DNA from: an uncultured Lachnospiraceae bacterium
GTDB lineage: Bacteria > Bacillota_A > Clostridia > Lachnospirales > Lachnospiraceae
Reading direction: 5' to 3'
Assembly: GCA_902783205.1 (NCBI GenBank)
Contig: CACZQE010000015.1
Location: forward strand, 1-5,770
Length of the DNA stretch: 5,770 nt
Shown here piece after piece: positions 5,400-5,770 of the stretch (positions within the stretch are counted from its first letter, which is position 1; each line of letters begins with the position of its first letter). The notes under the pieces are model-generated. The model saw only the letters and a list, made by a program, of their open reading frames with translations, made no database searches and had not been told where the DNA came from. The translations under genes were made by a program, and so were the position numbers.

Positions 5400-5606
5400 A
5401 GCAACATAAATAATGCTTCCGCCTGTGGAAAAAATTGCGCCCCCTGGATCCTTCGTATAGGAAACAAAAAGGAACTGAGCATTCGACTCGGCTATTTAAT
5501 GGACTTTGGGGATGATCCGTTTGAGACAGAAATCATGAATCTTGGGATCGTCGTACAATCTAAAAAAGAATTGGCTACGACGGTGCTCGACCATCACCTG
5601 ATTTAA
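5400..5606 (+). pseudogene. C-terminal fragment of a DUF4869-like protein
   Basis: About 68 codons without a usable start end at TAA 5604-5606. They include NNASACGKNCAPWILRIGNK, then KELSIRLGYLMDFGDDPFET and EIMNLGIVVQSKKELA. I recall DUF4869 proteins of gut Clostridia with NASxCGxNCAxWLLxI, then LRxIMDFG, then IxIxNxGxIVHSxEEL near the C-terminus, and the match in order and spacing is good. Full members, as I remember, are roughly 140-150 residues, so over half is missing at the 5' side. The fragment meets phage sequence near 5392-5402. It is on the opposite strand to the phage genes and is probably flanking host or older accessory DNA cut by the deletion or insertion. Function of the family is unknown to me. 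Confidence 0.6.
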
Positions 5607-5644
5607 AAAAGCAGGATGAGTGTAAAAAAGTCAATAAAATAAGC

Positions 5645-5696
5645 AAAAGCGGCACGCACGTCATGAGAGATATTCCACATGGCCATGTGCCGCTTT
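5645..5696. terminator. Hairpin terminator between convergent genes
   Basis: AAAGCGGCAC (5646-5655) and GTGCCGCTTT (5687-5696) are a perfect 10-bp inverted repeat around a 31-base loop. On the minus strand the second arm runs into TTTTGCTTATTTTATT, a good T-rich tail. On the plus strand only CTTTCC follows. It most likely ends the minus-strand gene whose stop lies at 5721 and may also serve the plus-strand DUF4869-like fragment. Confidence 0.65.
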
Positions 5697-5720
5697 CCTA
5701 TATGCATTAAGCCTTCCTTT

Positions 5721-5770
5721 TCAGAACAGATCCACTGCTCCGGCAGTCTCGCCGTTGACTACGTAATAGG
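5721..5770 (-). CDS. C-terminal end of an unidentified gene entering from the right
   Basis: The minus strand ends with 15 sense codons, YYVVNGETAGAVDLF, then TGA (5721-5723). A T-rich hairpin terminator follows 25 bases later, which supports a real gene end. It is too short to name; a repeated-strand ending of this type (VVNGETAGAVDL) could fit a cell-wall enzyme or many other proteins. It is probably host sequence outside the prophage. Confidence 0.5.
   Translation of the reverse strand, partial: YYVVNGETAGAVDLF

Noticed and set aside
5401..5500. Minus-strand open stretch reading IFSTGGSIIYVADTK, which looks protein-like and nearly joins the phage gene tip
   Set aside because: The opposite strand gives a longer frame with an ordered match to DUF4869. 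The minus reading ends at an in-frame stop near 5499 and needs a frameshift to join the phage tip.
1..5770. tRNA genes, rRNA, CRISPR arrays, complete insertion sequences, integrase or attachment sites
   Set aside because: I looked on both strands and found no cloverleaf-like tRNA, no spaced direct repeats, no transposase or recombinase motifs, and no paired long direct repeats within the window.

Overview
The window looks like a decayed prophage remnant in the chromosome of a low-GC Gram-positive gut bacterium, most likely a clostridial species of the Lachnospiraceae type. The evidence is the late-gene order on the minus strand (ArpU/RinA-like regulator of the DUF1492 kind, SPL-type radical SAM protein, large terminase, HK97-type portal), the strong AGGAGG-like ribosome binding sites, and a flanking fragment resembling DUF4869, a family I associate with gut Clostridia. 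The family names come from reading the proteins, not from a search.

Layout from right to left, the direction of phage transcription. 5721-5770 (minus) is the last 15 codons of an unidentified gene leaving the window, followed by a strong hairpin terminator (5645-5696). 5400-5606 (plus) is a headless DUF4869-like fragment that abuts phage sequence near 5392-5402. The phage part begins with a short 3' gene tip (5326-5391), a small gene interrupted by TGA (5108-5329), and an intact DUF1492-type regulator (4686-5111), joined to one another by ATGA overlaps. Next comes a two-gene cassette on the opposite strand (3443-4634), then the radical SAM gene (2538-3209), the large terminase (1528 to about 2486), a membrane-anchored cargo gene (486-1439) and the 5' part of the portal gene (1-408).

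The phage backbone is extensively broken. The portal has an in-frame TAG at 118-120 with coding sequence continuing beyond it. The radical SAM gene has a TAG at 2538-2540, reads on in the same frame into the rest of its own C-terminal region, and then fuses at about 2475-2486 to the middle of the terminase. The 3' end of the radical SAM gene, anything that lay between, and the terminase ATPase half are therefore missing. The terminase also has a frameshift near 1950-1955, and the small gene has TGA where Trp is expected. This element could not package DNA by itself.

In contrast, the three apparent accessory genes are uninterrupted and carry their own signals. The plus-strand pair encodes a Sel1/TPR-like protein and a protein with a HEPN-type R-N-x3-H motif. 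They overlap by 8 nt, run opposite to the phage genes, have a TATAAT box upstream and end at a hairpin terminator. The gene between terminase and portal encodes a single-pass membrane protein and has an extended -10 promoter. My reading is that a dead prophage still carries live cargo, and that the Sel1/HEPN pair is the best candidate for an undescribed defence or toxin-antitoxin-like system. That function is inference from domain type, operon structure and location.
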